Shown here in pieces: positions 21,545 to 22,882 of a DNA stretch of 22,882 bases. The notes under the pieces were generated by a model. It was not told the origin of the DNA. It saw only the letters and a program-made list of their open reading frames with translations, and searched no databases. The position numbers and the translations under genes are program-made. Positions within the stretch are counted from its first letter, which is position 1. Each line of letters opens with the position of its first letter. Source of the stretch: an uncultured Acetatifactor sp. (lineage in GTDB: Bacteria > Bacillota > Clostridia > Lachnospirales > Lachnospiraceae); NCBI GenBank assembly GCA_910584235.1, contig CAJTZD010000056.1, forward strand, positions 1 through 22,882. Reading direction: 5' to 3'.

Positions 21545-22513
21545 GTGCCAAATAAAACAAACAGTGAGGGACGGCCGGTAACAATCTACGATATTGCCAA
21601 AGAGGCGGGGGTATCTGCATCCACCGTGTCCAGGGCGCTGAACGACAGCAGCAGGGTCAGCAGGGAGACAAAACGCAGAATCATAGAGCTGGCGGAAAAG
21701 TACAATTTCAGACCCAACGCCCTGGCTCAGGGACTGGCCGAGGCCCGCAGCCGGCTCATAGGCATTGTGGTGGCGGACATTCGGAATCCCTATTATGCCG
21801 AGTTGTTTTTTTATTGCGAGAAAGTGGCTCAGGAAGCAGGATACATAGTGGTGGTCTTCAACCAGCCCAAAGGGGGAGGCATGGCGGAACAGATCCGCAT
21901 GCTGGAGAAAATGTTGACCCTGCAGATGGAGGCGGTGATTCTCATCGATGGAATGGTAGCCCGGCTGGTTTCCGACGTGGAATATGTGGACGAGGTAAAG
22001 CATATTATGGAGCATCTCATATCCCTGGGACATAGGGACATTGCCCTATTGGGAGGGTATATGGACATCCTGAGCACCTATGAGAAAGCCGTGCATTACA
22101 GGCAGGTGCTCAGGCGCCACAAGATACTCTACCGGCCAGAGCTGGTCTCGGAGCAGGGAGACTATGACAGGGACGGCGGATACCGCCTGATGAACCGGAT
22201 GCTGGATGCGGGAATATCCATGACGGCGGTGATCGCGGTTAACGATATAGTGGCAACCGGTGTGGTAAAGTGTCTGGACGAAAGAGGATACCGGATTCCG
22301 GAGGATATCTCCGTGGTGGGATGCGACAATACATATGCGGGAATGATGGCGCCTAGGCTTACCACTGTGGGATATGACTATGAGGAGATGGGAAGATGCC
22401 TGATAGAGACGGCGCTGGCCGCCATCCGGGGTGAGAAAGGGCAGATGCTTAAGATGATAGAACCGGTGCTGGTGCAGGGAGAAAGCACCGGCAGAGTGCC
22501 GGAATCCCATTGA
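21545..22513 (+). CDS. LacI-family transcriptional regulator, apparently shortened
   Basis: A 322-residue regulator. Residues 11-60 are the LacI helix-turn-helix and hinge: VTIYDIAKEAGVSASTVSRA, then RPNALAQGL. The periplasmic-binding-like effector domain follows (LIGIVVADIRNPYYAELFF, then SLGHRDIALLGG, AVNDIVATGVV, VVGCDNT). Between VILIDGMVARLVSDVEYVDEV (131-151) and KHIMEHLISLGHR (152-164) the usual strand of the form PVVxxG and the following VxxD element are missing, about 30 residues, which looks like an in-frame loss near position 22000. The protein may still bind DNA, but its response to ligand may be altered. GTG start with a weak ribosome site (ACGGGG); a stop codon 11 codons upstream limits alternatives. 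It probably controls the genes beginning beyond the right edge. Confidence 0.87.
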   Translation: MPNKTNSEGRPVTIYDIAKEAGVSASTVSRALNDSSRVSRETKRRIIELAEKYNFRPNALAQGLAEARSRLIGIVVADIRNPYYAELFFYCEKVAQEAGYIVVVFNQPKGGGMAEQIRMLEKMLTLQMEAVILIDGMVARLVSDVEYVDEVKHIMEHLISLGHRDIALLGGYMDILSTYEKAVHYRQVLRRHKILYRPELVSEQGDYDRDGGYRLMNRMLDAGISMTAVIAVNDIVATGVVKCLDERGYRIPEDISVVGCDNTYAGMMAPRLTTVGYDYEEMGRCLIETALAAIRGEKGQMLKMIEPVLVQGESTGRVPESH

Positions 22514-22522
22514 CAGAGGACG

Positions 22523-22636
22523 TTTCAGGCGGCTTGCTGGAAAGCAGGGACGCAGCGCGCAGCATGCCCGGGGCGTGCTGATTCCGCGAGTAACGAGCCA
22601 AGTGACTGCTTGCGGCGGGGCATTGGCTTCCTGAAA
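22523..22636. repeat. Folded intergenic element with terminal inverted repeats
   Basis: The ends pair as TTTCAGG (22523-22529) and CCTGAAA (22630-22636). Inside, CAGCATGCCC (22560-22569) pairs with GGGCGTGCTG (22571-22580) with one G-T pair, and AGCCAA pairs with TTGGCT further in. The motif GCTTGCGGCGGGG resembles GCTTGCAGCGGGG in the 3083-3104 hairpin. It may act as the lacI terminator, though no T run follows, or be a dispersed repeat. Confidence 0.55.
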
Positions 22637-22650
22637 TACAATCGATTGCA
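22637..22650 (+). promoter_or_regulatory. LacI-type operator
   Basis: TACAATCGATTGCA contains the perfect palindrome CAATCGATTG (22639-22648) and differs from the symmetrical TGCAATCGATTGCA by one base. The central CG and flanking half-sites fit LacI-family sites. It lies just after the lacI-like gene. Confidence 0.55.
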
Positions 22651-22677
22651 CAGAATATTGGAGAAAAATATGATCAT

Positions 22678-22716
22678 AAAGCGAAGAAAGGTGTCGAGGA
22701 GCCCTGCCTTCGCTTT
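22678..22716 (+). terminator. Hairpin, possible terminator or leader structure
   Basis: AAAGCGAAG (22678-22686) pairs perfectly with CTTCGCTTT (22708-22716) over a 21-base loop. Only a mixed T-rich tract follows, so it is a weak intrinsic terminator at best. Confidence 0.4.
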
Positions 22717-22797
22717 CTGTATTTATAAAAACTGTATAATAATCAAACGTAAAATATGTTAATAATAGAAGAAAATAAAAAACAAGTAATTTTACTA

Positions 22798-22826
22798 TTG
22801 ATAATAATTTGGAAAAGTGCTATGAT
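22798..22826 (+). promoter_or_regulatory. Strong promoter reading out of the right edge
   Basis: TTGATA (22798-22803), a 17-base spacer and TATGAT (22821-22826). Just after the expected start of transcription lies an inverted repeat GTCTTT-ggtagt-AAAGAC (22834-22851), a possible operator or leader hairpin. The gene it serves begins beyond the window. Confidence 0.7.
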
Positions 22827-22882
22827 ATAACCTGTCTTTGGTAGTAAAGACTGAAAAATGGTGCAAACTGGAAGTAAAATCA

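Larger units (their letters stand above)
22514..22882. other. Gene-free right end: hairpin element, operator, outward promoter
   Basis: About 370 bases with no convincing gene. First comes a GC-rich folded element (22523-22636), then an operator-like palindrome, a second hairpin and a strong promoter reading to the right (separate entries). From about 22640 the sequence is notably AT-rich. A 31-codon frame from the ATG at 22670 has no family resemblance and no good ribosome site. Confidence 0.6.

Noticed and set aside
22670..22765. A 31-codon frame near the right edge as a small protein
   Set aside because: Its ribosome site is poor, the product is basic with no recognisable pattern, and it overlaps a hairpin and a -10-like site.

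Overview
This window looks like a chromosomal segment of a GC-rich gut Firmicute, most likely Lachnospiraceae/Clostridia. That is inferred from the strong AGGAGG-type ribosome sites, the Bce-type and YtrA-type modules, an Rpn-family remnant and intergenic hairpin elements; no rRNA or species marker is present. Positions 1-2900 are visibly more AT-rich than the rest and read as mobile cargo.

Region 1 (1-2.9 kb, all minus strand) holds the regulatory tail of a Tn916-like conjugative element: a small HTH protein cut by the window edge and a sigma-70-like factor. Two cargo-type genes follow: an MGMT-fold protein whose PCHR motif reads PYWR, and a GNAT acetyltransferase fused to an aminoglycoside-type nucleotidyltransferase. 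A cluster of hairpins (3006-3104) marks the change to GC-rich sequence.

Region 2 (3.2-7.85 kb, plus) is one operon behind a consensus promoter overlapped by a palindrome: a YtrA-type GntR repressor with three 14-residue repeats in its tail, two small ABC permeases, an ABC ATPase and a 517-residue membrane-anchored exported protein of unknown function.

Region 3 (7.9-13.4 kb) is an amino-sugar unit: a two-domain alpha/beta-hydrolase (esterase/deacetylase-like), a NagA deacetylase and a divergent NagB deaminase. An AraC regulator converges on it. A 19-bp motif at the araC promoter is repeated upstream of the operon, which suggests one regulator for both.

Region 4 (13.2-16.05 kb, plus) has a cardiolipin synthase and a 10-TM EamA-type transporter.

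Region 5 (16.2-21.4 kb, minus) is a complete Bce-type antimicrobial-peptide sensing and detoxification module (BceR- and BceS-like two-component pair, then BceA- and BceB-like transporter). An internally deleted Rpn-nuclease pseudogene on the plus strand lies between the two halves.

Region 6 (21.4-22.9 kb, plus) has a LacI-family regulator that seems to lack about 30 residues of its effector domain, a second hairpin element, a LacI-type palindrome and a strong promoter reading out of the window, presumably into the regulated operon.

No wholly new system is proven. The best candidates for something undescribed are the GNAT-nucleotidyltransferase fusion, the GntR/ABC/exported-protein operon and the hydrolase-NagA-NagB unit.
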